Shown here one piece after another: positions 47,301 to 56,119 of a stretch of 64,000 bases of DNA (position 1 is its first letter; every line of letters begins with the position of its first letter). This DNA is from Corynebacterium stationis. Its GTDB lineage: Bacteria; Actinomycetota; Actinomycetes; Mycobacteriales; Mycobacteriaceae. Below the pieces are notes generated by a model. That model searched no databases, was not told where the DNA came from, and saw only the letters and a program-made list of their open reading frames with translations. Location of the stretch: contig NZ_CP009251.1 in the NCBI RefSeq assembly GCF_001941345.1, forward strand, positions 1,860,001 through 1,924,000, in the 5' to 3' direction. Both the position numbers and the translations under genes were made by a program.

Positions 47301-48011
47301 GATGTCTTCGGTAATCGGCAGCTCACGCGCCGGGAAAACCTCCACGGAGCCGACTTCAATTTCGGGAATGGTGCGCTGGTCAGCGATGGAGAACTGACGA
47401 ATATCGGTGACCTCATCGCCCCAAAATTCCACGCGGACCGGATAGTCCAAGGTCGTGGGAAAGATATCAATAATGCCGCCGCGCACCGCGAATTCGCCAC
47501 GCTTGGCCACCATATCCACGCGTGAATAGGCGCGGAATTCCAAAGCACGCACGATATCTTCGAGCTCATATTCGCCCTCTTCGCGCAAAATAATCGGCTC
47601 ACGGCCCATAACCTTCTCCAGCAACGGCTGGGAATAACCGCGCGCGGCTGTCACGACCACATCGAGTCGGCCTTGTTCTAGCTGGTGCAGGATTTGTGCA
47701 CGCTTGCCGATGATATCCGCGCCCGGGCTCAAACGCTCATGCGGCAGGGTCTCCCACGCTGGAAAGTATCCGACCTTCTGCCCCAACATCGCTGCTAGTT
47801 CTGCCGTGAGGTCTTCTGCCTCACGCCCGGTAGCGGTGACCACCAGCACCGGTGCGTGATGCGCGAGCGTACCAATCGCCCACGGTCGCGCCTGGTCAAT
47901 ACCGGTGATATGCAGCTTGTCCTGGCCAACGTTATTAGCAAGGCCTTTCAGCTTCGGATCAGAGGCTGCTACCTTGAGCAGTCCGGCGAGCATAGCTGGA
48001 GAGTTAGACAT
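44322..48011 (-). CDS. mfd: Transcription-repair coupling factor
   Basis: Mfd of 1229 residues, displacing stalled RNA polymerase and recruiting UvrA. The N-terminal UvrB-homology region has YFPAWETLPHERLSPGADII. The RNA-polymerase interaction domain begins around VHETHGIGKFLKM. The RecG-like helicase has Walker A VIVGDVGYGKTEVAVRAAF, the DEEQ box VVDEEQRFGVEHKE, TMSATPIPRTLEMSMAGIRE and QLRGRVGRSRERGYAYF. The C-terminal TRCF domain follows. It is cotranscribed with mazG downstream and possibly with the TetR gene 11 bases upstream. Confidence 0.97.
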   Translation of the reverse strand: MSNSPAMLAGLLKVAASDPKLKGLANNVGQDKLHITGIDQARPWAIGTLAHHAPVLVVTATGREAEDLTAELAAMLGQKVGYFPAWETLPHERLSPGADIIGKRAQILHQLEQGRLDVVVTAARGYSQPLLEKVMGREPIILREEGEYELEDIVRALEFRAYSRVDMVAKRGEFAVRGGIIDIFPTTLDYPVRVEFWGDEVTDIRQFSIADQRTIPEIEVGSVEVFPARELPITEDIAKRADVLATKHPGNPALVELLSKVGQRIPAEGMEALLPVLSDAKMVPLTDFMPAGTHVVLIAPEKIRTRIADLESTDAEFMAAGWEAAAMGADGPLATKGLDTEASSYRSYESLEASCEKAGLPQWTFAPTGMFIADEADTLPLDFEPGPAPRGDIKEIDAMMAQLLAHTQAGGRAAFIAPAQGAIKRMVERFAEKGIPTKVATPGWQPSPGEVTLYQALSHAGLVFPKVRKHTDAAALPLVVVTETDLTGNRVGDIAGAKRRPAKRRNRVDPLALKQGDFVVHETHGIGKFLKMAERTIQSGDESSRREYIVLEYAPSKRGQPADQLWVPMDSLDMLSKYTGGESPHLSKMGGSDWKNTKKKARAAVREIAGELVELYAKRQASPGHQFPPDTPWQMEMEDNFPYVETEDQMMAIDAVKHDMESQVPMDRVIVGDVGYGKTEVAVRAAFKAVQDGKQVAVLVPTTLLAQQHYDTFAERMGGFPVEIRVLSRFTSTKDSKEIIKQLATGEVDVVIGTHRLLQTGVHWKNLGLIVVDEEQRFGVEHKEHIKALKASVDVLTMSATPIPRTLEMSMAGIREMSTILTPPEDRHPVLTYVGAYEDKQVAAAIRRELLRDGQTFFIHNKVSDIEKKARELRDLVPEARVVVAHGQMNEELLEKTVQGFWDREYDVLVCTTIVETGLDISNANTLIVENAHHMGLSQLHQLRGRVGRSRERGYAYFLYPKGATLTETSYDRLATIAQNNDLGAGMAVAMKDLEMRGAGNVLGAQQSGHIAGVGFDLYVRLVSEAVDAFKALARGEMPKATDNGPKEIRIDLPVDAHIPESYINSERLRLEVYRKLAASQDEKDLRLAVEEMEDRYGPVPEEVARLLAVARLRHQARAAGVTDITVQGTRIKIHPVDLPDSKQVRLKRLFPGSNYRAAAKAIQVSFPKAGRNVTAPKLRDVELLQWMADFLSQMFDLSEVDVTGGKRQTSVTTKSGAKGGKNIISVSN

Positions 48012-48022
48012 GATGATTTCTT

Positions 48023-48670
48023 CTAAGCTTCCGTTTGATCAGGGGTCGCGGGGGCATCGATAAGCTTTTGCGACCCCAGCTTGGGACTGGTTTCTAGTTT
48101 CGAAAGGCCATTCCAGCACAAGTTCACTACGTGGGCCGCCACTACTTCCTTGGCCGGTTGGCGCTCATCCAACCACCACTGCGCGGTCATCGAGACCATG
48201 CCGACGAGCGCTTGGGCATAAAGCACCGCGAGGTTTTCATCAAAGCCGCGATGGGTAAAAGCGGTACCCAGGATGTGAGATACCTGGCTCACAGCGGTAT
48301 TGAGCAAGGTGGAAAAAGCCCGGTCCTGCTTGGAACTGGGATCGCGCACGAGGATCATAAAGCCATCGGTTTCTTCTTCCACGTATGTTAGCAGCGCCAA
48401 TGCTGCTTGCTCGATGCGCTCGCGCCAACTGCCGGTGGAAATCGATTCGGTGATGCGGCGTTCCAAATCTTGCATTTCGCGGTCGACGACGACTGCATAC
48501 AAGCCTTCTTTTCCGCCGAAGTGTTCATACACCACGGGTTTGGACACCTTGGCGCGGGCGGCGATATCTTCCACGCTGGTGCCATCGAATCCTTGTTCCG
48601 CGAATGCCGAACGCCCAATGGAAATCAGCTGCTCGCGACGCTGCTTACCAGTCATCCTTTGTCGTGCCAT
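48023..48670 (-). CDS. TetR/AcrR family transcriptional regulator
   Basis: A 215-residue regulator with an N-terminal HTH (about 8-60: RREQLISIGRSAFAEQGFDG; VEDIAARAKVSKPVVYEHFG). The C-terminal domain has conserved acidic and aromatic positions (ALLTYVEEETDGFMILVRDP; QALVGMVSMTAQWWLDER) typical of TetR_C-type domains in actinobacteria. The gene sits 11 bases before mfd on the same strand, a conserved order in corynebacteria. Its target and ligand are unknown; no clear palindrome was found upstream. Confidence 0.92.
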   Translation of the reverse strand: MARQRMTGKQRREQLISIGRSAFAEQGFDGTSVEDIAARAKVSKPVVYEHFGGKEGLYAVVVDREMQDLERRITESISTGSWRERIEQAALALLTYVEEETDGFMILVRDPSSKQDRAFSTLLNTAVSQVSHILGTAFTHRGFDENLAVLYAQALVGMVSMTAQWWLDERQPAKEVVAAHVVNLCWNGLSKLETSPKLGSQKLIDAPATPDQTEA

Positions 48671-48831
48671 GCCTACAGCTTAGCGAAGAAGCCTACTTCC
48701 CCCGCAAGGCGGCCTACACCTGCACCAACCCTGCCATCGGGGGATCTTGGCCGGGGCAATTTAGTTCCGCGCGAGCGGTAAGGTACGATATTTTCGTACA
48801 CGAGCGCACTGCCAATATGCATCGCCCGTGA

Positions 48832-48903
48832 TTCCCCATGGTGTAATCGGCAACACTACGGTTTTTGGTACCGTCATTCTAGGTTCGAGTCCTGGTGGGG
48901 AAG
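48832..48903 (+). tRNA. tRNA-Gln (anticodon UUG)
   Basis: A 72-base cloverleaf: acceptor TTCCCCA/TGGGGAA, D arm GTGTAATCGGCAACAC, anticodon stem ACGGT/ACCGT with loop TTTTGGT (anticodon UUG), short variable loop, and T arm with GGTTCGAGTCC. Discriminator G as expected for Gln. CCA is not encoded. A terminator follows within 10 bases. Confidence 0.95.
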
Positions 48904-48910
48904 CAAAAAG

Positions 48911-48956
48911 AATGCAGCCACCGTTTATCTTCGGTGGCTGCATTGTTATTTTTCGT
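48911..48956 (+). terminator. Terminator of tRNA-Gln / TRIC-like gene
   Basis: AATGCAGCCACCG and CGGTGGCTGCATT form a perfect 13-bp stem with an 8-base loop, followed by TTATTTTTC. It overlaps the end of the convergent minus-strand gene. Confidence 0.93.
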
Positions 48957-49725
48957 CCTCGCCCGCGTCGCTGTCATCTTCGGCCCCGGACTTGTCAGAC
49001 CTGTCCGCTTTCGCTGCCCTGCCGCGCTTAAAGCCGAGCCTTTCTGCCTTTTTGACCGCGGCCGCCATTTGCGCCGCGGTGTAGTTAAACGGCGCGTAGT
49101 CAATTCCGCGCGGCAGCACCCAATGGAACCAATACGCCATCACGGCTAAGGCAGTGCCAAAGAGCGGGGCGATAATCATGCCAAGTCCCACATGCCCGGT
49201 TTCGGCGAAGACGACCATCGCTGCGGATGCCACGATCGCCGGCGTAGCGTACAGCGGATTGCCGCCGAAGACCGAAGGGATCTGCCCCGAAGCAACATCG
49301 CGGACCATGCCGCCGCCCACTGCGGTGAGCACTCCCATGAAAATGCACGCTATCCACGGCATGCCATAGGCCAGCGCCTTGGCACAGCCAGTGACTGACC
49401 AAGCGCCCAGAATGATGGCGTCGCCATGCACTTTGAAAATCTCCCACGCGCGGCCTTTGAGATCTATCAATGCGGCAATCAGCGCGCCGGTGCATGCGAG
49501 GATCAGATAAAGCGGGTCGGAAATGGCATAAGCAGGACCATCACTGATGAGCATGTCGCGGATCATGCCGCCGGCGGTGGCGGAAAAGAGCGCGAGAAAA
49601 ATAAACCCGATGATGTCGAAATTGCGCTGGCGCGCGATGGTGCCGCCGATGATGCCGTTGAGAACGACACCTATCAAATCCAGGCTGCGGTAGAGCGTAT
49701 CGATGGTCTGGTCCACTGATTCCAT
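48946..49725 (-). CDS. TRIC/UPF0126 family cation channel protein
   Basis: A 259-residue membrane protein with two tandem UPF0126/YadS repeats, matching prokaryotic trimeric intracellular cation channels. Repeat 1 has DLIGVVLNGIIGGTIARQRN and FDIIGFIFLALFSATAGGMI with RDML; repeat 2 has IFMGVLTAVGGGMVRDVASG and QIPSVF. The GGMIRD and GGMVRD motifs are the family's conserved glycine-rich gates. About 50 charged residues form the C-terminus. K+ conductance is likely from family knowledge. ATG 49725 is used; GTG 49731 is equally possible. Confidence 0.9.
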   Translation of the reverse strand: MESVDQTIDTLYRSLDLIGVVLNGIIGGTIARQRNFDIIGFIFLALFSATAGGMIRDMLISDGPAYAISDPLYLILACTGALIAALIDLKGRAWEIFKVHGDAIILGAWSVTGCAKALAYGMPWIACIFMGVLTAVGGGMVRDVASGQIPSVFGGNPLYATPAIVASAAMVVFAETGHVGLGMIIAPLFGTALAVMAYWFHWVLPRGIDYAPFNYTAAQMAAAVKKAERLGFKRGRAAKADRSDKSGAEDDSDAGEDEK

Positions 49726-49798
49726 GCCCACACACTTTACTCACCCCCGCCCGGCTTGGGTTTTTATTTCAAATAGGGGTAATTCTCCACAACTCTAT

Positions 49799-49813
49799 TG
49801 GAAACACTTTTCA
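49799..49813. promoter_or_regulatory. Possible Zur-type operator before the AztD-like gene
   Basis: TGGAAACACTTTTCA is an imperfect palindrome (one mismatch in TGRAAA/TTTTCA arms) about 65 bases before the gene start. A zinc-responsive site would suit the gene product. The match to a Zur consensus is from memory and weak. Confidence 0.3.
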
Positions 49814-49877
49814 TTAGACGGGACTTCGGGCTAGCTTCTTATTGCAAACGTTTTTCAAGTACCTGGAAAGGGTTCCC

Positions 49878-51161
49878 GTGTCCACACGTATGTCCACACG
49901 TAGATTTGTTCTTGCTCCCCTTGCGCTCAGCGCCTGCATTGCCTTGGTGGCATGTTCGCAGCCAGCAGAGACTGGCGTTAGTTCTAGCGAAACTAACACC
50001 AGCGAAGCTCGCAGCGTTGCTGCCGAAGTCACCAGCCCGCAAGCCCGCCTCGTGGCAACCTACGACGGTGGCATCACGGTCTTAGATGCTGAAACGCTCG
50101 AGGAAATCACCGATATCCCTCTTGAAGGCTTCAACCGGCTCAATCCCCTAGGTGACCAGCGCACCCTCGCGGTGAGCACCCCGGAGGGCTTTCGCGTGTT
50201 AGATGCGGGAGCATGGACGCAGCCGCACGGAGATCACTCGCACTCCTACACCACCGATCCACAGCTGACCGAGCAGGTCTTTGCCGGGGACAAGCCTGGC
50301 CATGTGGTCAACAACGCGGGCCGCACGCTGCTCTTTAGCGATGGCGACGGCATCATTCAGGAACTTGACAACGAGGCACTGACCGCCGGCTCACAGGATG
50401 CGGAACTAGAGCTGCCCGACGCTGCGGATGAGACTTTTGAGCTCACCCCGCACCACGGCGTCGCGGTTGCCCTAGATGATGGCGGCATGGTGCACACCGA
50501 AGGCACCGAGGATGAGCGCTCCACCATCGTCGCCGTCGATGCCGATGGCGAAGAAACTGCGCGGATTGATACCTGCCCTGGGGTGCATGGAGAAGCCGTC
50601 GCGGGCAACGGTGCGATCACTTTCGGATGTGAAGATGGTGTCGTCATCTACCAGGACGGTGAATTCACCAAGGCGACCGCGCCCGATGACTATGGCCGCA
50701 TGGGCAACCAGGCTGGTTCGGAGCACTCCCCTGTTGTACTGGCCGATTACAAAGTTGATAAGGATGCGGAATTAGAAAGGCCTACCCGCATCGCGCTGAT
50801 AAATACTGAAAAGAGCACCGACGACGCCATTTCGCTTGTCGATGTCGACGCTTCCTACTCCTTCCGCTCCCTTGGCCGCGGTCCGAATGGTGAAGCACTG
50901 GTGCTGGGCACCGATGGCAACTTGCGGATTATCGATCCGGAAACCGCAGAAATCACCAAGTCCATTCCCGTAACCGATGCCTGGGAAGAGCCCACGCAGT
51001 GGCAGCAGCCGCGCCCGACCTTATTTATTCAAGGCGAGAAAGCCTTTATCACCGAGCCCGGCGCGCACAGTATCCACGTGGTTGACCTCAGCAGTGGCGA
51101 GGTTGAACAATCTATAAACGTTGGTAAAGAGTTCAACGAAATCACTGGTGTCGAAGGCTAA
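49878..51161 (+). CDS. aztD: AztD-like zinc metallochaperone lipoprotein
   Basis: A 427-residue lipoprotein with signal peptide and lipobox LVAC (Cys near residue 27). The mature part is a beta-propeller-like chain. Motifs typical of AztD are the His-rich PHGDHSHSY (about residue 115), ELTPHHGVAVALDDGG, and DTCPGVHGEAVAGNGAITFG with CEDG. AztD loads zinc onto the periplasmic AztC of an ABC importer; no aztABC genes are in this window. GTG 49878 is chosen so the signal peptide starts correctly. The MFS gene follows after 35 bases. Confidence 0.8.
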   Translation: MSTRMSTRRFVLAPLALSACIALVACSQPAETGVSSSETNTSEARSVAAEVTSPQARLVATYDGGITVLDAETLEEITDIPLEGFNRLNPLGDQRTLAVSTPEGFRVLDAGAWTQPHGDHSHSYTTDPQLTEQVFAGDKPGHVVNNAGRTLLFSDGDGIIQELDNEALTAGSQDAELELPDAADETFELTPHHGVAVALDDGGMVHTEGTEDERSTIVAVDADGEETARIDTCPGVHGEAVAGNGAITFGCEDGVVIYQDGEFTKATAPDDYGRMGNQAGSEHSPVVLADYKVDKDAELERPTRIALINTEKSTDDAISLVDVDASYSFRSLGRGPNGEALVLGTDGNLRIIDPETAEITKSIPVTDAWEEPTQWQQPRPTLFIQGEKAFITEPGAHSIHVVDLSSGEVEQSINVGKEFNEITGVEG

Positions 51162-51196
51162 ATCTAAGCCTCACGCACCGGCTAAGATACAGTCTC

Positions 51197-52507
51197 ATGA
51201 CTGATTCTGATTCCCGCAGTACCCCGGGAGATCTCCCGCACGAGTCCCACAATGCCCGCCGCTTTGTTATCGCCAATGGCGTGCAGAATCTCGGGGATCA
51301 GTTGGTCGCCGCCAAGACGGTACTGCCGTGGCTGTTCCAAGCCGCCGGCGTACCCGCGGCCCTGACAGCGCTGTTGGTTCCCATCCGTGAGTCCGGCTCC
51401 ATGCTGCCGCAGGCGGCACTCACGCCGTGGGTTTTAAATTCTCCTTCACGCAAGAAGCTGTGGATCATCGGCGGTATCGTGCAGGCGCTCGCTGCCCTTG
51501 GTATCGCCGTGGCGGCAGTAGTCATGGAATCCCTTGCCCTTGGGATCGTCGTTTTGGTCTTGCTGGGTATGTTATCCATCGGCCGGGCGTTGTGCTCCAT
51601 TACTGGCAAGGATGTTCAGGGACAAACCATTTCCAAAGGAAAGCGCGGTGTTGTCACCGGCCGCGCAACTACACTCGGGGGCGCAGCAACCCTTATTGTC
51701 GGCGGGTTGCTGCTTTTTGTCGGCGATGTCGATCTCACCGCCATCGTCATCTTATTATCCATCGGCGCAGCATCGTGGGCTGTGGCGTCCGTGGTCTTTA
51801 CCGGCATCGTCGAGCCAAGTGAGCGTCAGTCGGTTGAGCGTCAGCAAGCTGAGCGCCAGTCGAGCAAAGAGCACTCCGCAAAGTCTGATTCGCGTGAGCG
51901 CGTGCAGTGGTGGAGCGATACCTGGGCGCTATTTTTCAAAGACACCCAATTCCGTGACTTCGTCATCGTTCGCTCGCTGATGCTGGTATCCGCACTATCG
52001 ACTTCCTTCATCGTCGCTTTATCGCACTCGGTAGGCAATGATTCTTTAAGCGGCCTGGCTGGCTTCGTCCTGGCCTCGGGTTTGGCATCGCTGCTCGGCG
52101 GGGTCGTCTCTGGCCGGCTTTCTGATATTTCCTCACGCCGGGTGATGTCAATTGGCGCCGCTATCGCCTCTGCCCTGCTGGTTCTCATCGTCGCATCCGC
52201 GCAATTTTTACCGCAGCAAATCAGCTTCTACTTGTTACCGATAGGCTTTTTCGCCATCAACCTCCTACACACCGGCATCCGTGTCGCACGAAAGACCTAT
52301 GTCGTGGACATGGCCGAAGGCGATCAGCGCACCTTGTATGTCGCCTCAGCTAATACGCTAATGGGCGTTGTCTTATTGCTGGTCGGAGGCGTATCCGCGG
52401 TCATTGCGGTCTTTGGAAACCAAGCCGCCCTGCTCTTTTTAGCCGCCGTTGGCTTCATCGGCACCTGGCGCGCCGGGAAGCTACCGGAGGTATCGCGGAA
52501 CACATAG
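51197..52507 (+). CDS. MFS transporter
   Basis: A 436-residue major facilitator with about 12 membrane segments and a polar ~20-residue N-terminus. A charged central loop rich in Gln, Glu, Arg and Ser (about residues 212-240: SERQSVERQQAERQSSKEHS) joins the two halves, containing a short EXQ-type repeat. Motifs such as VLASGLASLLGGVVSGRLSD with ISSRRVM resemble motif A in the second half. Substrate unknown. It follows the AztD-like gene closely, so zinc-linked expression is possible; glmU follows after 55 bases. Confidence 0.85.
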   Translation: MTDSDSRSTPGDLPHESHNARRFVIANGVQNLGDQLVAAKTVLPWLFQAAGVPAALTALLVPIRESGSMLPQAALTPWVLNSPSRKKLWIIGGIVQALAALGIAVAAVVMESLALGIVVLVLLGMLSIGRALCSITGKDVQGQTISKGKRGVVTGRATTLGGAATLIVGGLLLFVGDVDLTAIVILLSIGAASWAVASVVFTGIVEPSERQSVERQQAERQSSKEHSAKSDSRERVQWWSDTWALFFKDTQFRDFVIVRSLMLVSALSTSFIVALSHSVGNDSLSGLAGFVLASGLASLLGGVVSGRLSDISSRRVMSIGAAIASALLVLIVASAQFLPQQISFYLLPIGFFAINLLHTGIRVARKTYVVDMAEGDQRTLYVASANTLMGVVLLLVGGVSAVIAVFGNQAALLFLAAVGFIGTWRAGKLPEVSRNT

Positions 52508-52562
52508 CGTTATGATTGGCGATGGATATACACAGATATAAACAAGCCTGACGTACAGGAGT

Positions 52563-54080
52563 ATGAACCTAGTGCAAACTCACCCCTCCAGCGCAGTTGT
52601 TGTTCTTGCAGCTGGCGCCGGCACCCGCATGAAATCGGCGACACAAAAGACCCTGCATGCAATCGGCGGCAGGTCTATGCTGCACCACTCGCTGCAGGCG
52701 GCAGCGGATCTCAACCCAGAGCACATCGTTGCCGTTGTTGGTCACCAGCGCGACCAGGTCGGCCCCGCGGTTGAGGCCATCGCCAGCGACTTGCAGCGCG
52801 AGGTCGTCCAGGCGATCCAAGCTGAACAAAATGGCACCGGCCATGCTGTTGGCTGCGGACTAGCAGCGATCGAAGATTTTGAAGGCACAGTCATTGTCAC
52901 CAACGCGGATGTGCCTTTGTTGCGCGCGGAGACCATCGACAAGCTGCGAACTGCACACGTGGATAACGGCAACGATGTCACGGTCTTGAGCATTAAGCTG
53001 TCTGACCCGACTGGCTACGGCCGCATTGTGCGCAATGACGCGGATGAAGTTACCGCGATTGTTGAGCACAAAGATGCAAGCGATGCCCAGCGTGACATTG
53101 ATGAGGTCAACTCTGGCGTCTTTGCATTCGACAGCCAAGTGCTGCGCGACGGTCTGGGCAAATTAGATTCCAATAACTCTCAAGGCGAGCTCTACATCAC
53201 CGATGTCGTAGAAATTGCGCGCGCTGCTGGCCACCGCGTTGGTGCTTTCGTGGCCGAGGATGCCAACGAGCTCCAAGGTGTTAATGACCGCGTGCAGCTA
53301 GCTGCTGCTGGTGCGGAGCTTAACGCCCGCATGATTGAGCAGGCAATGCGCAACGGTGCGACCATCATCGACCCAGCCAGCACTTGGATTGGTGTGGATG
53401 TGACCATTGGTCGCGATGTTTTGATCCACCCGGGTACTCAGCTGTGGGGCGCCACCCACATCGACGATGACGCTGTCATCGGCCCAGATACCACCTTGAC
53501 CGATATGAAGGTAGGGCGCGGCGCGAAGGTTATCCGCACCCACGGGGAAAAGTCCGTCATTGGCCCTGATGCTAACGTCGGCCCGTTTACCTTCATCCGT
53601 CCGGGCACGGACTTGGGCGAAGGCGGCAAGCTTGGCGGTTTCGTCGAAGCTAAGAATGCGCAGATTGGCCGCGGTTCTAAGGTTCCGCACCTGACCTATA
53701 TCGGTGATGCCACCGTGGGTGAGGAATCTAATATTGGTGCGTCCTCGGTATTTGTAAACTATGACGGTGTCAATAAGCACCACACCAACATCGGCAGCCA
53801 CGTGCGCACCGGTTCGGACACCATGTTTATCGCTCCGGTCAACGTTGGCGATGGCGCATATTCCGGCGCGGGCACCATCATTAAAGATGATGTTCCCCCA
53901 GGAGCGCTCGCGGTCTCTGGCGGCAAGCAGCGCAATATTGAAGGGTGGGTGCAGAAGAAGCGCCCAGGTACCCCGGCAGCCGACGCGGCGGACGCCGCTC
54001 AAGCCTCATCAGCCAGTGCGCCAGCAGACGGTGCGGATGGCGCAAAACCCGATGATGATTCTGTAAATAGCGACGTTTAG
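52563..54080 (+). CDS. glmU: Bifunctional UDP-GlcNAc pyrophosphorylase / GlcN-1-P acetyltransferase
   Basis: Makes UDP-GlcNAc for peptidoglycan in two steps. The 505-residue protein has the N-terminal uridyltransferase (about 1-245) with VVVLAAGAGTRMKSATQKTL and EQNGTGHAVGCGL. The C-terminal left-handed beta-helix has hexapeptide repeats and the acetyltransferase site NIGASSVFVNYDGVNKHHTN. The last ~45 residues are Ala/Asp-rich and disordered. prs follows 140 bases downstream, the common actinobacterial glmU-prs order. Confidence 0.97.
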   Translation: MNLVQTHPSSAVVVLAAGAGTRMKSATQKTLHAIGGRSMLHHSLQAAADLNPEHIVAVVGHQRDQVGPAVEAIASDLQREVVQAIQAEQNGTGHAVGCGLAAIEDFEGTVIVTNADVPLLRAETIDKLRTAHVDNGNDVTVLSIKLSDPTGYGRIVRNDADEVTAIVEHKDASDAQRDIDEVNSGVFAFDSQVLRDGLGKLDSNNSQGELYITDVVEIARAAGHRVGAFVAEDANELQGVNDRVQLAAAGAELNARMIEQAMRNGATIIDPASTWIGVDVTIGRDVLIHPGTQLWGATHIDDDAVIGPDTTLTDMKVGRGAKVIRTHGEKSVIGPDANVGPFTFIRPGTDLGEGGKLGGFVEAKNAQIGRGSKVPHLTYIGDATVGEESNIGASSVFVNYDGVNKHHTNIGSHVRTGSDTMFIAPVNVGDGAYSGAGTIIKDDVPPGALAVSGGKQRNIEGWVQKKRPGTPAADAADAAQASSASAPADGADGAKPDDDSVNSDV

Positions 54081-54219
54081 TCTAGATTCAATGGAGTTAT
54101 CATCATCTTAAATGTTGGATTCCCAAGCTTGCTTCCGGGTAAAGGATTCAACGGTGATGGTCTTCCTTGATTAAAGAAGCGTCACGCATTCCCCACTCAA
54201 TGAAAGGTCAAAGACCGCT

Positions 54220-55194
54220 ATGACCGGCAAGATTTCTGATAGCCGCAAGAATATGATGCTGTTTTCCGGGCGCGCCCACCCAGAGTTGGGTGAGGCTGTT
54301 GCCAAGGAATTAGGCACTGACTTGGTTCCTACCACCGCCCGTGACTTTGCGAATGGCGAAATCTTCATTCGCTTCGAAGAGTCCGTTCGTGGTGCAGATT
54401 GCTTTGTTTTGCAGTCCCACACCCAGCCGTTGAACAAGTGGCTCATGGAGCAGCTCATCATGATTGATGCGCTCAAGCGTGGTTCCGCTAAGCGCATCAC
54501 GGCTATCTTGCCGTTCTACCCATATGCTCGCCAGGACAAGAAGCACCTCGGTCGCGAGCCTATTTCCGCTCGCCTGGTGGCTGACCTGCTGGCTACCGCA
54601 GGTGCTGACCGCATTGTGTCGGTGGACTTGCACACCGACCAGATTCAGGGTTTCTTCGACGGCCCTGTCGATCACATGCACGCCATGCCGATTTTGACCG
54701 AGTACATCCAGTCCAAGTACTCCATCGACAACATTGTTGTGGTCTCCCCAGATGCAGGCCGCGTCAAGGTTGCAGAAAAGTGGGCACATGAGCTTGGCGA
54801 TGCCCCACTGGCATTCGTCCACAAGTCTCGCTCCAACACTGAAGCGAATAAGACCGTGTCCAACCGCGTGGTCGGTGATATTGAGGGCAAGGACTGCATC
54901 TTGCTCGATGACATGATTGATACCGGCGGCACCATCGCTGGCGCGGTCCGCGTACTGCGCGAAGCTGGCGCACGTTCCGTCGTTATCGCGTGTACCCACG
55001 GCGTCTTCTCTGACCCCGCACGCGAGCGCCTGTCTGAGTGCGGTGCTGAGGAAGTTATCACCACCGACACCTTGCCTCAGTCCACCGAGGGCTGGGACAA
55101 CCTCACCGTGCTGTCGATCGCGCCGCTGTTGGCACGTACGATTCATGAGATCTTCGAAAATGGTTCGGTAACCACCCTCTTCGAGTCCGCGTAG
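54220..55194 (+). CDS. prs: Ribose-phosphate pyrophosphokinase
   Basis: PRPP synthetase, 324 residues, supplying nucleotide, His and Trp synthesis and, in this group, decaprenyl-phosphoribose for arabinan. Motifs are LFSGRAHPELGEAVAKELG, PYARQDKKHLGREPISARL (catalytic flexible loop), VSVDLHTDQIQGFFDGPVDH and the PRPP-binding LLDDMIDTGGTIAGAVRVL. ATG 54220 follows GAAAGGTC. A strong hairpin covers its stop codon. Confidence 0.98.
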   Translation: MTGKISDSRKNMMLFSGRAHPELGEAVAKELGTDLVPTTARDFANGEIFIRFEESVRGADCFVLQSHTQPLNKWLMEQLIMIDALKRGSAKRITAILPFYPYARQDKKHLGREPISARLVADLLATAGADRIVSVDLHTDQIQGFFDGPVDHMHAMPILTEYIQSKYSIDNIVVVSPDAGRVKVAEKWAHELGDAPLAFVHKSRSNTEANKTVSNRVVGDIEGKDCILLDDMIDTGGTIAGAVRVLREAGARSVVIACTHGVFSDPARERLSECGAEEVITTDTLPQSTEGWDNLTVLSIAPLLARTIHEIFENGSVTTLFESA

Positions 55195-55217
55195 AAAAAT
55201 CTGAGAGATTTTTCTAC
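55191..55217 (+). terminator. prs terminator
   Basis: GTAGAAAAATC and GATTTTTCTAC form a perfect 11-bp stem with a 5-base loop; the left arm contains the TAG stop of prs. Confidence 0.85.
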
Positions 55218-55263
55218 AGGACAAGACCAAATAGGACCGGATAGGAAAGCTACTCTGGAGCAC

Positions 55264-56040
55264 ATGAAAGATATGGCTCCGAGTAGCTTTTTCGATCCCA
55301 CAACCTCCCCTAGGACATCACCAGCAGCCGCGGAGGTGGTAGCTGCCCTTGAAGCTAGCGCCGATGCTGAGCGCGCGGTGGGGATGGCTGCGTATATGCG
55401 CGATCAGTTTGAGTTCTTTGGGATTGCGGCGACACCGCGCAAGGAGGCGGTCAAAGAAATCATCGCCAAGCGAAGCCTCGACTGGGACTTTGTTTTTGCG
55501 CTGTGGGCGCATCCGAAACGGGAGTGCCAGTACGCCGCGGTTGACCACCTGCGCCGGCAGAAGCTGACCATCGCTGACCTTGGTCAGCTACAGGAGTTGG
55601 TGGAGACAAAGTCTTGGTGGGATACCGTCGACCATCTAGCAAAATGCGCGGGTACAGCCTTGGTGCCTGGTTCCAGGGGACGCGGCAAGGAGCCTAATTC
55701 GCTCAACGATGCCTCATCCGCCCGCGCGCTCATGCTCGAATGGGCAGAAGCTGCGAATATGTGGACACGGCGCATTGCGATTTTATGCCAACTAAGCTTT
55801 GGCGAAAAAACTGATACCCAACTGCTGCGCGAGGTCATTGAATCGAATCTTGGTGCGGATACGGCGTACTCTGCAGAATTTTTTATTACCAAAGCGATTG
55901 GGTGGGCACTGCGCGATTTTGCGCGGCATGACCCCCAGTGGGTGCTTGATTTTGTCGATGAGCACCACCCAGATAGCGCGCTGCCGCTTAAAAAAACTCT
56001 CCAAAAAGGAAGCTTTAAAGTACTTGTAACCGATTCATAA
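55264..56040 (+). CDS. DNA alkylation repair protein, AlkD-like
   Basis: A 258-residue all-helical HEAT-repeat protein of the DNA alkylation repair family (AlkD/PF08713). Family strings are AAYMRDQFEFFGIAATPRKE, FALWAHPKRECQYAAVDHLR, ELVETKSWWDTVDHLAKCAG with the conserved WWD active-site region, and FFITKAIGWALRDFARHDPQ. Such enzymes excise alkylated purines without base flipping. Expressed on its own after the prs terminator. Confidence 0.92.
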   Translation: MKDMAPSSFFDPTTSPRTSPAAAEVVAALEASADAERAVGMAAYMRDQFEFFGIAATPRKEAVKEIIAKRSLDWDFVFALWAHPKRECQYAAVDHLRRQKLTIADLGQLQELVETKSWWDTVDHLAKCAGTALVPGSRGRGKEPNSLNDASSARALMLEWAEAANMWTRRIAILCQLSFGEKTDTQLLREVIESNLGADTAYSAEFFITKAIGWALRDFARHDPQWVLDFVDEHHPDSALPLKKTLQKGSFKVLVTDS

Positions 56041-56119
56041 TACTTCACGCGATCCCACTAGTTATTCCAAGTAATGACTGAGGAGATGAAGCGCCGCAAT
56101 AACATCCGTAACCTTGCGT

